Of a stretch of 64,000 nucleotides of DNA, positions 33,866-44,194 are shown in pieces. The position numbers and the translations under genes are program-made. Below the pieces are notes generated by a model, which saw only the letters and a program-made list of their open reading frames with translations, was not told where the DNA came from and searched no databases. The stretch's first letter is position 1. Every line of letters starts with the position of its first letter. Location: contig OZ026525.1 in NCBI GenBank assembly GCA_964019695.1, forward strand, positions 84,640,279-84,704,278, read 5' to 3'. The stretch is from Loripinus fragilis. Its lineage: Eukaryota > Mollusca > Bivalvia > Lucinida > Lucinidae.

Positions 33866-33945
33866 ATGTCAGTATGATCAGAAAATACAACAATCACACA
33901 CTGCAGTCAAACCCCGCAACCGCGAGGAAGAGCAACAGAACAGTG
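33866..33945 (-). mobile_element. Rep-B 3' fragment
   Basis: 'cagtatgatcagaaaataca', 'acaatcacacactgcagtca' and 'cgcgaggaagag' are the complement of the Rep-B 3' end. Confidence 0.6.
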
Positions 33946-34192
33946 ACAAAAAATCAAGAAAAAAAGTCAAAGTATTACTTGACTTTTCGCTTACTGTAAA
34001 GGCGGCGCCTCATGAATGCGTATTTAGGACTAGTCAACCTTAGGTATAGGTAAAAGCTGAAAAGCCGGGAGGCGTGGTTTTATTCAAAAGTAACTGTATC
34101 ATCTTGTGCCACAACCTCAGTCATTATTTAGTCCTTAAAACGCCAGCAACATAACTGCATCTGAAAATGTCTATTTAACATAAGCAGGGAGG

Positions 34193-34263
34193 CAAACATT
34201 TTGGACCCAGATCTGACTGCTCCTACAGGAGCAGTCTGATCTGGGTCCACACTGCTTCAAATA
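34193..34263. repeat. Rep-H hairpin, copy 4
   Basis: 'ttttggacccagatctgact' and 'gctcctacaggagc' form the apex, closing with 'agtctgatctgggtccacac'. The inner stem is perfect for over 20 bp. Confidence 0.8.
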
Positions 34264-34479
34264 GTTTAGTGGACGACAAAAAGCATACATTTTGTGATTA
34301 TGCGCTTTAAGGGTTGATAAATGTGAGTTCAGTGTGATTACGGTTAGGATTTTCATGAAATGCACGCACGTTTGCGCGACTCAAAAGGCTTAATAATTAA
34401 CTCTTTACCAAATTATAAATAAAACCTGATTTCCCTTCCTAAGCAGATGAAATAGCCGAACCACACCCAGATTTGAATA

Positions 34480-34516
34480 TTTTTTTTTTTTTTTTTTTAT
34501 CATGTATATCTTTATT
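34480..34516 (-). repeat. Poly(A) tail with AATAAA on the minus strand
   Basis: A 19-T run (34480-34498) is followed at 34511-34516 by 'tttatt', which is AATAAA on the minus strand, 12 nt before the tail. This is the layout of a polyadenylated RNA copied into the genome. The body (from 34517 upward) has an 88-codon + frame but no recognised minus-strand protein. Confidence 0.55.
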
Positions 34517-35500
34517 TAGAATAGCATTTACACATCACAATAATGATACATATTGGAACAGCATATTCAACACTGCTCAACAAAAGTTTTTCACAAATAT
34601 CGGTCAGGGGCATAACCTGTGTAAGCCAAAAACATTTATCACTTGAAGAAGCCAAAACTGTATATTCCCAAAAACGACCTCAAAGCGGGGCCACAGAAGG
34701 TACCTTGTATAGGTTATATCTGAGTTTACCCGGGCAAAGGCCTAATCCACATGCCCAAAAATACAACCTATTCAAGCTAGAAAGTAACTTATTTTCTGAT
34801 TTTCAATGACCCTGCGTACACATTTCCAGACAATGCGCAAGGAATTTTATTGCACAATTGTAAAATTATGTTATACATCTTTCAGATAAAATTATACGCA
34901 TGATCATGAAAATTGCTGTAAATCTAGAGTATGAAGACGAAAAAAATACACTTCAACTCAGACAGGCTACCTTTGATTTTGTTGCAAAAATGATTATATG
35001 CTTCAAGTGATATAATTTTAACTTTTTGGAGGTTATGCATCTGACCGAGTATCAAAGATTAATTTATATGTGGTCCACTAACGCATTTTTTTATAATGCC
35101 GTTTGTAAGTTTTAAAAATTCAAACGTGGACGCGATTTTAGAGTCTGTGCTAAACCCTTATTGAGCCGTATATAACATCACATGCACAATATCACTTATC
35201 ATTAGATAACAATAATTTATTTGTTTCACAATATGATGTTTGAATGCAATTCTAGATGTTGTAGAAGGGTTTATGCAAATTTGGAAAGTGGTAGGAGATA
35301 AACCCAATACAAGACTGAGGAAGAGAAAGAGAAATAAATATATAAATATAACAGATAAATAAATAAGTAAATAATAATTGTAACCTGTATCTATCCGCAT
35401 TTAGCACAACACATGTCTCTCGAAGTGCTTTGACTTGGCAAATGCCATTGTAAGATGCTTAAAGGATATGAACAATATTGATTGGTTATGGCTTGGATCT
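34517..35500. other. No gene recognised; possible body of a retroposed RNA
   Basis: If the poly(A) at 34480 is real, sequence from 34517 upward is the 3' part of a minus-strand transcript, length unknown. A low-complexity 'ataaataaataagtaaata' stretch lies near 35330-35375. Confidence 0.35.
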
Positions 35501-35623
35501 GATGTAATTGGGCTGAAAACAATAGATATACATTTTTGAGAGAAGCAAGCATTTTATTTTGAAGGTTGTTTTATTGTGCTGGAGAAACAAATTGCATTGT
35601 TATAAGACAGTACCTAGGAAACC

Positions 35624-37113
35624 CTATTTCTGGTTATGATAATCAAGTTTATCTTTAGACAAGGCATTGTAATGTTCTATTTCTTTTCTTTGTTTTAGTA
35701 TGTTTTTAAAACCTTCAAAATTTGGTTTTTGCTGTTTGTATTTTGATGCATAAATGTAGTATTTCGCTAATAAAATTATAAAATTAATCATTTCATTTTT
35801 CATACTATTACGATTTAGTATTCCAAAACTTATATTCAGATAGGAAATGTCAACTTGCATATTATTGTCATTTAGAAAAATTCTTATGTGCGACCAAAAT
35901 TCCTGAGAATATATACAGTCCCAGAATAAATGTGCATTGTTCTCTTCTTGCATGGAGCAGAAATCGCATAAAACTGTCGGTGCTATTTTGCATTTAAATA
36001 AATATCTGTTATTTGGTACAATGCGCATTAAATATTTATATTGAAAGTTTCTTAATTTTACATCATTTGTACATCGAAACGCCATCAAATATGCAGAGTC
36101 CCAATCGATATTTTGGTCTAGAAATTCGTTTGTCCATTTCATTTCTGACTTTTTATTGCTGTTATCATGTGTTTGCAGTTGAACACTGTATAGAAATTCG
36201 GTTATTTTATTTTGTTTTGTATTCAATAAATTAAGTGTTTTTGTTTGTTTATTTGGTTCCTGTGTAAGTGGGTTTTCCTCTTTAAGCAGTGCTTTCCAGT
36301 CTTCACGAATGTTATTAACAATGTGGTAATATTTGAGAAAATCTTTATCAGATATGTCGTATAAATTTTGCAGTTCTTCAAAGTTATAAAATTGCTTTAT
36401 TCTGTAGTCATATATGTGCTCTATGTATTTTATGCCTCTTTCCTGCCATTGTTTATAATAAAGGATAGTATTGGAACATTTAATGCCGGAATTGTTCCAT
36501 ATAATTTGTTTGGATATACTTTTTTGTGTTTCGCTATAATTTATTTTACACCATGCAATCAGTATATCTTTTAAAAATACATTGTTTTTACATACAATCG
36601 TACAATCTTTTTCCTTTAAATTACATTCTAATATAAGTTTGCCCCCATATTTATCTAGTTTTTGTGTATAGAAGGTTTTCCAAATGCAGGGTTCATTTTC
36701 GTTTTCAAAAATTCGTTTTAACCAACTTGCTTTTAGTGAATAAATAAAGTGTTCTAAATTTATCAATCTAAGACCTCCATTTTTATAATCTTGATATAAT
36801 CTAGTTCTTTGAATTTTGTCTGGTTTTGAATCCCATATGAATGAAAATATTTCAGAATTTAACTTATTTATTATTTGTTTGGTAGGGTCAGCTAAAACTG
36901 TAAAAGGGTATATTAACTTTGGAAGTGCAAATGTTTTTACTACGGTGATTTTGCCCATTAATGTCAATTTTCTGTGACTCCAGCGTTTCAAACAGTTGCT
37001 AAATTCACACAATTTTGGCAGAAGATTATATTCTTGCATGCGCTTGCTCTCAGAATATATTGAATATTGAAGCTGCCACCTTTGCATTAAGCGAAAAGTC
37101 AAGTAATAAAAGC
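35624..37113 (-). pseudogene. 5'-truncated LINE (L1/Tx1-like): end of the reverse-transcriptase ORF
   Basis: The minus-strand frame is open for 543 codons from 37255. Roughly codons 75-543 read as LINE sequence. Landmarks are LKRWSHRKLTLMGKITVVKT (89-108), LPKLIYPFTVL (111-121), NGGLRLINLEHF (159-170) and a zinc-knuckle C430-x2-C433-x8-H442-x4-C447 followed by SQEFW, as in the zf-RVT region of L1/Tx1-type elements. The endonuclease and the RT fingers/palm with its catalytic aspartates are missing. The frame is unbroken, so the copy is young or only recently truncated. The first codons (to about 47) come from a Rep-B fragment at 37113-37320. AATAAA-like words lie in the presumed 3' UTR (35520-35620 on the minus strand). 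Confidence 0.85.
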
Positions 37114-37320
37114 ATTCAGCCCTCTCTTCCACGTCAAGATGATTTAAAAAACTAGAAAGGAAATTAAGTAATTGATATCGAAACGAGGACCAAACACAGA
37201 ACACCCACAACCAATGGGGGACATAAAAACAATGAATCAACAACAACAGAACCACCGCCTTAAAGTGTGCAGCAGCCTAAGCCAACAGGGGGCTTTAATA
37301 TATATTACTAGTGCCAACTA
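37113..37320 (-). mobile_element. Rep-B 5' part
   Basis: 'tcttccacgtcaagatgatt', 'caacaacagaaccaccgcct' and 'gcagcctaagcc' parallel 28905-29103. Only the head half is present. The LINE relic begins where the middle of Rep-B should continue. Confidence 0.65.
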
Positions 37321-37329
37321 TTGCCCAAT

Positions 37330-37362
37330 ATTTTGTTGTTGTTGTTGTTGTTGTTGTTGTTA
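37330..37362. repeat. (TTG)n microsatellite
   Basis: Nine or so uninterrupted ttg/ttgttg triplets. Confidence 0.9.
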
Positions 37363-37510
37363 AAACACAAACATGGTTTAGCTCGCATGGAGGCTTTCTA
37401 TCTTATACAATGCCTTACCACAGAGAAACAATCTAATGAAACTAACGCACTATGATGAAACAAAGAAAAGAGGCGCACGACACACAGATAGTCAGAGCTA
37501 AAAACATTCT

Positions 37511-37842
37511 AAAAGTAAGAAAGAGGACCAAGATCAGAAATCGATACAATCATGCACCACACCTGACCCAGTGGGCCCAGCCAAAGACAACCATCAGACA
37601 CCAACCATAGGATGATAGTTTTACATCAGGGTCGCCATTGAGTCTCAGGCCTGACCCACCGTTGTTCAATTAAAGAGGAAACCATCGCTATAAATGTAAG
37701 AAAGAAGGCAAACATCACGAATGAAGACAATCAAGCACCACACCTGGCCCAAAAACCATATGGGAAAGTGACCAAAACACAAGAAAACACCACACACAAG
37801 AGTGCCAAGAGGTCAGCCTTTTTCCAAGCAGTGATTTTGTTT
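37511..37842 (-). mobile_element. Two Rep-A pieces around a Rep-J unit
   Basis: 37511-37568 is a Rep-A tail (complement: 'cctgacccag'). 37569-37690 is Rep-J ('gtgggcccagccaaag' to 'aattaaagaggaaa'). 37697-37842 is another Rep-A 3' part ('taagaaagaaggcaaacatc', 'gggaaagtgac'). The order suggests that Rep-J carries or attracts a Rep-A tail, or that elements nested repeatedly. Confidence 0.6.
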
Positions 37843-37847
37843 ACAAC

Positions 37848-38215
37848 CACGCACGCAGTCTGCCACATGATATTCACGTTGTATCCCACTTTTATAACCT
37901 ATTATTATCTTTTCAAATTGTTCACTAAAATAAGGCTTTCCAACAATTCTTTTGAATTTAAAATCTTAATCACCATAATATACTGATTCTGATATGCCCT
38001 GTTGCAAAATAGTTTTTGAACAAATATTATATTTAACAATCGAATCTGGGTATCTGTGGTAGAATTTAGAAACTGCTTTATAAAGTTTATCATATAGATA
38101 GCCTTCTTTTGATAACTTAGCAGTCAAAATTGGTTTCTGTTGTTGAAGTCACTTACATTCGAACATACGCTGGCAAAATGACTAAGCTGCGAAATATACC
38201 ATAGGAACACGTCCA
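37848..38215 (-). pseudogene. Penelope-like element relic, C-terminal part of reverse transcriptase
   Basis: On the minus strand it reads QLSHFASVCSNVSDFNNRN, then after a 1-base shift LTAKLSKEGYLYDKLYKAVS, KFYHRYPDSIVKYNI, QQGISESVYYGD, stop, and KIIIGYKSGIQ-type residues. This is the block that in Penelope-like enzymes follows the palm domain (QLIRFA--C...FN-RN--LT-KLL-QGY--HKL...FY-RY--L...GIS-P-FYGD). It belongs with the palm fragment at 39237-39800, but about 1 kb of other sequence lies between them where about 150 bp are expected. No GIY-YIG endonuclease block was recognised. Confidence 0.75.
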
Positions 38216-39236
38216 TCAAGAAATGGGAAATATACTACACTGTATTTCAATATTTAAATCATCCTGTTTATCATGATAATAATAGTAATTATTATTATCA
38301 CATTGTTTCATCTCATTTTATATGAGACATTCACAAAATACTTTCATAAACATGTTCAACATAAATACAAAGAATGATATATCATTTAGCATAATGTTAA
38401 ACAAGAGAAGTATCTGAATAAAGAAAAGATCTATTAACATATGCGAAACAGGCCTTATATGCTGAATGAAGAAATCTTGATACTTCTTTAATTGTCAAAC
38501 CACTGGATTCAAAAGGTAGAAAAACTTATTTCATCATTTAGTGTGTCATTCATTGGACATGATTTCCTCACGTGATCAAAATGAGCTATTCTGTTTTTGC
38601 TAAATCTAGAGCATCGTAATAACAAAAGTTGCTCATCATCTATTTCTGAAACTTTGTCAGCCTTACAATACAAGCAAATTCTTTAATTCCGTGGGGTCTT
38701 TGAAAACCTACCCGTTTCAATTGTTAATCTTTGGTTGCGTATTCATATTTTAGAAGGAACTATTCTGTGCACTCTATTTCTCACATCTCTAATGTCGTTT
38801 TCTAACCCAAACCTCTGCTTAAGAAAAAAAATAATGTCCATTTTGCTGAACGTTTTTTTTTTAATTCTGGCCAATATCGAATATAATAATCGCATAATTT
38901 CTCCTTTAGTGAAACAAAAGTGTCCGAGGTTACATCAGACGGTTTTACATTAACCAATTCGCATTAACTTGTAAAGAATGAAAACCAAGTAAATATCCAT
39001 TTTTCATGAATGTTTGGGGATACCGCTAGGGCCTCTTGCAGTAAAATGCTACTCGATGATTGAATGTGATACCAGTATTTAAAAGCCTGTAGCATACATA
39101 AAATTCCAACTGTAAAACGTCTAAGTTCCCCCTTTAAGGCTAAATTTACCACCCTTTAAAGAGGTGATTTTGGCTTCTTTACATATTTGTCTATAAGTTT
39201 CTGTAGTATAAACCTGTGATCAGACGTTCTACAATT
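38216..39236. other. Unassigned insert between two Penelope-like fragments
   Basis: No frame here reads as Penelope-like sequence. Minus frame 38964-39152 and + frame 38735-38953 show no known motif. It is either an inserted non-autonomous element or unrelated DNA brought in by rearrangement. Confidence 0.4.
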
Positions 39237-39800
39237 CTTTTTAAATGAAAAGTCTAGGCCCAAAAAACAGGTCTTCAGTATCAAAGGAATTTGCCTTATT
39301 TAACTGCAGTTCAGTGAGATATACCTGATCTACCATTTGTTCGAAATAAGGATGATCAATATTGAGCAAATCATTTAAATATTTTGAGGTAGATAACATC
39401 AGATTGATTATTGTCAGAAAGAGACAAAGTGAGGTATCTCTCATAACAAAACAAAGCAAATCTGCAACAACAGGAACACAATTAGTACCCATTGCAATAC
39501 CTACAGTTTGTCTGTACACTTTTAAGTCATATCGCATAAAATGGTGTCCAAAAGATAATGGAGAGCATCACAAACTTTCTGACATGACCGCATATTATAA
39601 ATTTTCGGTTGTTCAGAAGTGAAAACGCGCGTTTCTCAATACAAGCCAAATAATGTGAGTATATCTGTTAAAGGTTTGTTCAATTAATTCAGATAGTTTT
39701 CTTTGATTAGATTATGAGCCAATGTACTATAGAAAATTGAGAAATCATATATATAGACACACTAAATGCTAGTAAACAATAATCTTTAAATTTATCAAGA
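39237..39800 (-). pseudogene. Penelope-like element relic, palm domain of reverse transcriptase
   Basis: The 98-codon minus frame at 39241-39537 contains VYRQTVGIAMGTNCVPVVAD, the signature 'RQ-VGIPMGTNCAPL-ADLFL' of Penelope-like reverse transcriptases, with CP in place of the usual AP context. Then come a degraded YLND (normally YIDD, the catalytic pair) and 'YLTELQLNKANSFDTEDLF'. Upstream minus-strand sequence to about 39800 carries 'AHNLIKEN'-type residues, the normal preceding block, interrupted by stops. The altered active site and stops mark it as dead. A second relic of the same family is at 62650-63290. Confidence 0.85.
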
Positions 39801-39858
39801 ATCTCATCTGAATCTTAAATAGACTAAAATAGATATTTACCATTTCTCATATATTGTC

Positions 39859-40071
39859 ATGCCAACAAAGAATGACAGTGACGTAATATTTTGTTTACAA
39901 TTATTAAGTAAACATTAATTTGTACACCTTACTTGAGCTAACACGAATCGATAGATATCTTGTGTATTAATCCTATCCTGCGGATAGGACTAATACACAA
40001 GTGATCTATCGATTATAAGTCACTTGTTACTTTGTAAACAAAACATGACGTCACTGTCACTCTTGGCTGGC
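39859..40071. repeat. Foldback MITE, about 213 bp
   Basis: The ends 'tgccaacaaagaatgacagt' and 'actgtcactcttggctggca' are inverted. 'gacgt' and 'ttttgtttacaa' blocks pair next. The centre is a strong hairpin: 'cttgtgtattaatcctatcc' against 'ggataggactaatacacaag' with a 3-base loop, flanked by 'atcgatagat' and 'atctatcgat'. No coding capacity. Confidence 0.85.
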
Positions 40072-40442
40072 AGGACAGTACATGTATACTGTTTCACAAT
40101 ATCACTACCTTGCTGCAATCAATGGGACATAGCTCAGAATTGGGGAGTACAGGCCAGCGATCTTATCATGAAAAATTATATTATGAAATGTCAAGACCCT
40201 ACAATGCATGTTTTCAAAGATTTAAAGGTATTAAAAGGTATTGAATGGACAGAAGGAAGGACGACCCATTGAAAGCAACATATCCCTTTAACACTTTAAC
40301 AAAATGAGGCCACAGATAAAGATAATATAACGAAATATAAACTCAAATGCATGAAACAGAAGTTACACTGGTAAGTGAGAAAGGCCTCTGACGAACCATG
40401 AAGAAGGCTGAAATAGTGGGAGCAGTAAGACTAAATTATGTG

Positions 40443-40504
<62 letters not shown>

Positions 40505-40990
40505 GTTCGAAGACAAATGGTAAAGAAATTACAAAGTTGAAAATGGAAAGGAATAGCAGGCTAACAATATCAAGATGTAAATTAAGGACATATACTACTA
40601 AATACTTCCCATGTTAACATCTGTTCAATACTTTGCATACAATTTGTTTTATGCATGGGCTATCCATTTTTTAAATAAAAAGGATATGCCACCGTGCTTA
40701 TTTGTTCATAATCTCATCTGGAAGTATTCAGCATTTGACCAATTGTCTAAACATACGAAAGAATAACACTAGTTCTAAATATCGAGCTAAAATTGATGTT
40801 ATTTTCAACCAGCTTCTTTCTATTACCTTTAATTTTTGCCCGTGACCTCAAACCATTTAGAAAATGTGCAAGTTTATTTGTTATCCCAAGTTTTGACAAG
40901 ATACTGCATGATATATTTTTGCAATTCGTCGAAAATTGGAATTTGTTTTTAAAATAAATTATATATTAAAAAATCTGATGTTGAAAAATC
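40072..40990. other. No gene; (AG)n microsatellite at 40448-40501
   Basis: An uninterrupted GA/AG run of about 54 bp is the only strong feature. An 82-codon + frame at 40024-40272 begins in the foldback element and is not supported. Confidence 0.6.
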
Positions 40991-41380
40991 TTAAGATTTT
41001 TTTATTTCATGGGATCACCGAAATAATTCTCTTTCAGGAGGGCCAAATTTAACCCCACCCCAAAAGGTTTCATGCATACTTCATTATAAAAGGTTCCGGA
41101 ATTACCATTTTGGTCGTTTTGATGGTGCCATTTTACTAGTTTGAAGCAATTTAACATTAAAATGCTAAAAAAGAATGAAAAATACACTAAAAATAGATGC
41201 GATCGTGGGAATCGATCCAGCCTCTCTGGTTTCTTAGCCAGACACGCTAACCACTAGGCCACGAGGACAGGTCGTGCGCCGCTTTAAATAACCATACAAA
41301 TACAAGAGACTCGGTCATTTTCGTTTTTGTAACCAGGGTGGGTAATTGTGTACATCGTTTGATTTCGTCTCAGCTACATT
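40991..41380 (-). repeat. Dispersed repeat with an internal tRNA-like segment (Rep-T), copy 1
   Basis: Shared with 63560-63990: 'tttcaggagggcca' near the left, a tRNA-like core, then 'ataaccatacaaata', 'cagggt' and 'ttgtgtacat' at the right. On the minus strand the core (41197-41268) has an A-box-like TGGCCTAGTGG and a B-box-like GGATCGATTCC. The anticodon loop has eight bases and the acceptor ends do not pair, so it is not a working tRNA gene. Confidence 0.65.
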
Positions 41381-41574
41381 TATCTGTCTTTGGTACTCAG
41401 ACAATCAGTTCTGATAAAAGGACAATATATATTTTGGACATACTTTGATTACTTTATTTTGTCAAGAAAATGTCAGAACATCGATATGACATAAGAGTTT
41501 TTGAAAGCTGTGCTGATCCGAATCCGTAAATGGTCGAAAGACAGGACCCAGAAAACTTTACCTGTATCCTGATA

Positions 41575-41686
41575 GATTGGTTCCCCACGTTGATAAAGCT
41601 CCACTTCCGCTACGCATATTACGTTTGGTAGATTGGTTCCCCACGTTGATAAAGCTCCACTTCCGCTACGCATATTACGTTTGGTA
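41575..41686. repeat. Two tandem copies of a 56-bp unit
   Basis: 'gattggttccccacgttgat' to 'catattacgtttggta' occurs twice with period 56 (41575 and 41631). The second copy ends inside the left boundary of the 4.3-kb duplication. Confidence 0.95.
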
Positions 41687-41934
41687 ACTAGTAATTTTTT
41701 ACCAGTAGAGAATCCCACTCATCCGACTGCGCATGCTCCAGAAAGAGCATCTGTTTACATCCTGGGTCAATTTCGCACATCAAAATGAGAAATGAACATG
41801 TACTGAAAACTGAGAAGATTTGCCGCACTTTCTTTTCGATACGAAGCCTTTCAAATATTGCCGTTATTGGTAATTTCGATTTTAATAATTTTTTCAATGT
41901 ACTTAGATTTTGAGGTAATCGAGTGACGATACCT

Positions 41935-42008
41935 GTCCAAATAGCGCAAGTGGTAGCGCTTTAGCTTAATGAGGTAAGGGTCTAGAGATCGATTCCCACA
42001 CACCTGTT
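41935..42008 (+). repeat. tRNA-like segment (unit 1)
   Basis: An A-box-like TAGCGCAAGTGG (41942-41953) and a B-box-like AGATCGATTCC (41985-41995) have tRNA-like spacing. No good anticodon stem or acceptor stem forms. It is probably a SINE head or tRNA pseudogene; the counterpart in unit 2 is at 46271-46344. Confidence 0.5.
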
Positions 42009-42285
42009 TTTTTTTCTTCCGCATATGGTATTTTTTCAAGTAGAGAACCTGCGCATGCTCCAGAAAGAGCGTCGGTGTTGAAAAAGTTAATAAATAGGCC
42101 AGGTATTATATGAATCCAGTGTGAACCAAATTCAATTAAATCTTTTACTATATAAAAGGCACAGAAAGTGGACTGGGTGGACCAGCTCATACTCACTTAC
42201 TATCCAATGATGCAAACCATGTTTCAAGGTCACCAGTCTTGTGGTTCATGTAAAGAAGGTTTAAAGGGTATTCACTACCTAAAAA

Positions 42286-42400
42286 TAGTATGTGAGCATG
42301 ATCAGGAAATACCACAATCACAAACAGCAGTCAACCCAATGGCACTGCAAGGAAGAGACACACAACCATCAAGAGACACCAGGAAGACAAACTAATACAT
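42286..42400 (-). mobile_element. Rep-B 3' fragment (unit 1)
   Basis: 'gtgagcatgatcaggaaata', 'ccacaatcacaaacagcagt' and 'caccaggaagacaaac' are complementary to the Rep-B 3' half. Confidence 0.7.
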
Positions 42401-42475
42401 CCGTGGATCATCGTGGCTACAGCATGGGATAGAAATGTATAGAACTCCCGTAAAACAAAAATCTGCACCCTGCAG

Positions 42476-43113
42476 AGCGTGTCTGCATGGTCTGTGGAAA
42501 GAGCGCACAAGAAGTCCGAAGGATCGAATCCACAAAAAGATCAGACATCAACGCCAAAGCATTGCTCGCGAAATATGGGGGCATTAATGTAGAGAGTGGC
42601 GTTAGGCTTAAATGAAATATATGTGTGGTTCCTGTTGCCTACCTACCCTAATTTTTTTTAACCCTATATACCCTAAACAATAAAATGGTCTTTGGAGAAA
42701 AAATGGGCACTTTTTCAATTTCTGTCACTATTTTCTTTGTTAAATGTTATAACAAAATTTAATAATTTCCCTACCTACCTACCCTGAATTTTCTTAGCAT
42801 GAAACAGGAACCACACACATATTTCATTTAGGCCTTATGTGTAGAAACTGTTACTCGAAATTACAGAACCTCGATCAAAGATGTAGACTTTTTTATGAGG
42901 GGTGCCAACGAAATGCAAGGATAGTGATGCGTGCTAATACTAAAAGAATGATGCGCTCCTCTCCTCTCTCTGGACCACAAAAGAGAATTAACTTCTCAAA
43001 AACACCAACAAAGACACGCAAAACACAACGCAAAACACAATTGTTTAAAGAGAGTGCCACCCCTGAAAGTACCACACCCGAGGAAATTGGCCTTAAAGTG
43101 GATTTTGTTACTG
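42476..43113 (+). pseudogene. Zinc-finger-like (ZAD-like) exon split by a MITE, unit 1
   Basis: A good acceptor ('ctgcaccctgcag', ending 42475) is followed by a frame reading VCMVCGKSAQEVRRIES..., ending GGINVESGV at 42603. After the MITE and one TTA copy are skipped, the same frame continues with MCRNCYSKLQNLDQRC (from 42604 plus 42838), 'KRMMRSSPLSGPQKR' and a K/T/S-rich tail to VDFVT, where 'ctg/gtagga' is a possible donor (43113). Without the insert the exon is 405 bp, phase 1 at both ends. The two C-x2-C pairs about 40 residues apart, followed by a KR--RSSP tail, resemble N-terminal ZAD-like zinc-binding domains of uncharacterised invertebrate proteins. Partner exons were not found. Whether a transcript still splices around the insert is unknown. 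Confidence 0.65.
42605..42834. mobile_element. 230-bp MITE inside the exon (unit 1)
   Basis: The terminal inverted repeat begins GGCTTAAATGAAATATATGT at the left and reads GGCCTAAATGAAATATGTGT inward from the right. A TTA target duplication sits on both sides (42602-42604 and 42835-42837). A 3-bp TTA/TWA duplication is typical of PIF/Harbinger elements. Inside, 'cctacctaccct' blocks are directly repeated near both arms. Confidence 0.85.
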
Positions 43114-44029
43114 GTAGGATGTGTTTCCAGGTTTTAAGTGAACCCCGTTTTTCTTTTTTAAACAGCTTTAAAATGATCTTAGAAGAATGCACACCGCGTA
43201 ACTAAAACCTATGGATCCCCGGAGCCCCCCCCCTCCTTCCTAAAAATCACAAGTTATTGTGATAGCAATTAGCATTTGGATCCCCCCTTGGATGGACCTC
43301 CCCTGAAAATGTTGGACCCCCTCTGGATCCTTGGGAAAGTATAGTTTTCTCTGCAATAAAACCATTGCCCCCCCCCCCCCCCTCTGTAAAATAAGCTGAG
43401 GACTAAAAAACGTCTCAATCTGGACCCCCCCCCCTGTAAAAATTCCTGGATCCGCGCATGATATTATACATGCTTTAAAGTCATATTACGGGGTCGCGCA
43501 CATGCGTTCCTTTTTCGCCACGCTCCCTAACTGTGAATGATGACCATCCCGCCCCCTCCCCTAAAATATCCACAATTTTATCATAGATCCCATAAAATAT
43601 TTATTCAATCTGAACCCCCTAAAATTATTGAAATTAAAAGTTAGACCCCCTCCTTAAAAAGGTCCCAGTCCACATAGGCTACGAAATATCAGAGTAACCC
43701 CCATCCGATCGGAAATCCCCGACACAGGCATGCACGGACCCAGAAAGTGTTGTAAGAGGGAGTCCAATTTATCTTTAACAACTTTTTTATGGTGATAATC
43801 CAAATACCTTTCAAGGTGTATCATCATCGGCCAATTTCAATTGCGTTTCGCTAGCGGCCGAATTAATGGCCCAACATTGAATTCTGGCTTGCCTTTGAGA
43901 TTTTCAAGTGGATCCAGACGAGTATTGCTAAATAAATCCTATAGCTTTGTGATTTTGCTGGGCCCGGAGCCCCGGCCCCCTCTGGATCCGCGCATGGATA
44001 GTTTTCCTCGTAACCTGGCTTATTTAATG
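43114..44029. repeat. Rep-E piece and C-rich degenerate repeats (unit 1)
   Basis: 43120-43210 matches the opening blocks of Rep-E. From 43220 on there are C runs and several 'tggatcc' motifs ('ctggatccgcgcatg' at 43448 and 43985). These belong to a repeat also seen at 51094-51292, which has clear 'ggcggatccag' ends. Confidence 0.65.
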
Positions 44030-44194
44030 AACATGAGACAGAGGGGCCGCGGGTTCGAGCCTCGCAGGCGTCGCTGCGTTGTGTCCTTGAGCAAGACACA
44101 TAAATCATAGCTTAGTACCGGTTCAACCCAGGAAGACCCGTCCCTACATAACTGAAAGATTGTTGATGGGACGTAAGAATCAAATCAAACAAAT
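44030..44194 (+). mobile_element. tRNA-derived SINE with V-like core (Rep-F, unit 1)
   Basis: The B-box-like 'gggttcgagcctc' is followed by 'tgcgttgtgtccttgagcaa', 'cttagtaccggttcaaccca', 'ggaagacccgtccct' and a tail 'caaatcaaacaaat'. A tRNA-derived head plus V-SINE-like core is the best reading. Confidence 0.75.

Noticed and set aside
41197..41268. Functional tRNA gene on the minus strand
   Set aside because: Acceptor ends do not pair and the anticodon loop has eight bases; it is embedded in a dispersed repeat.
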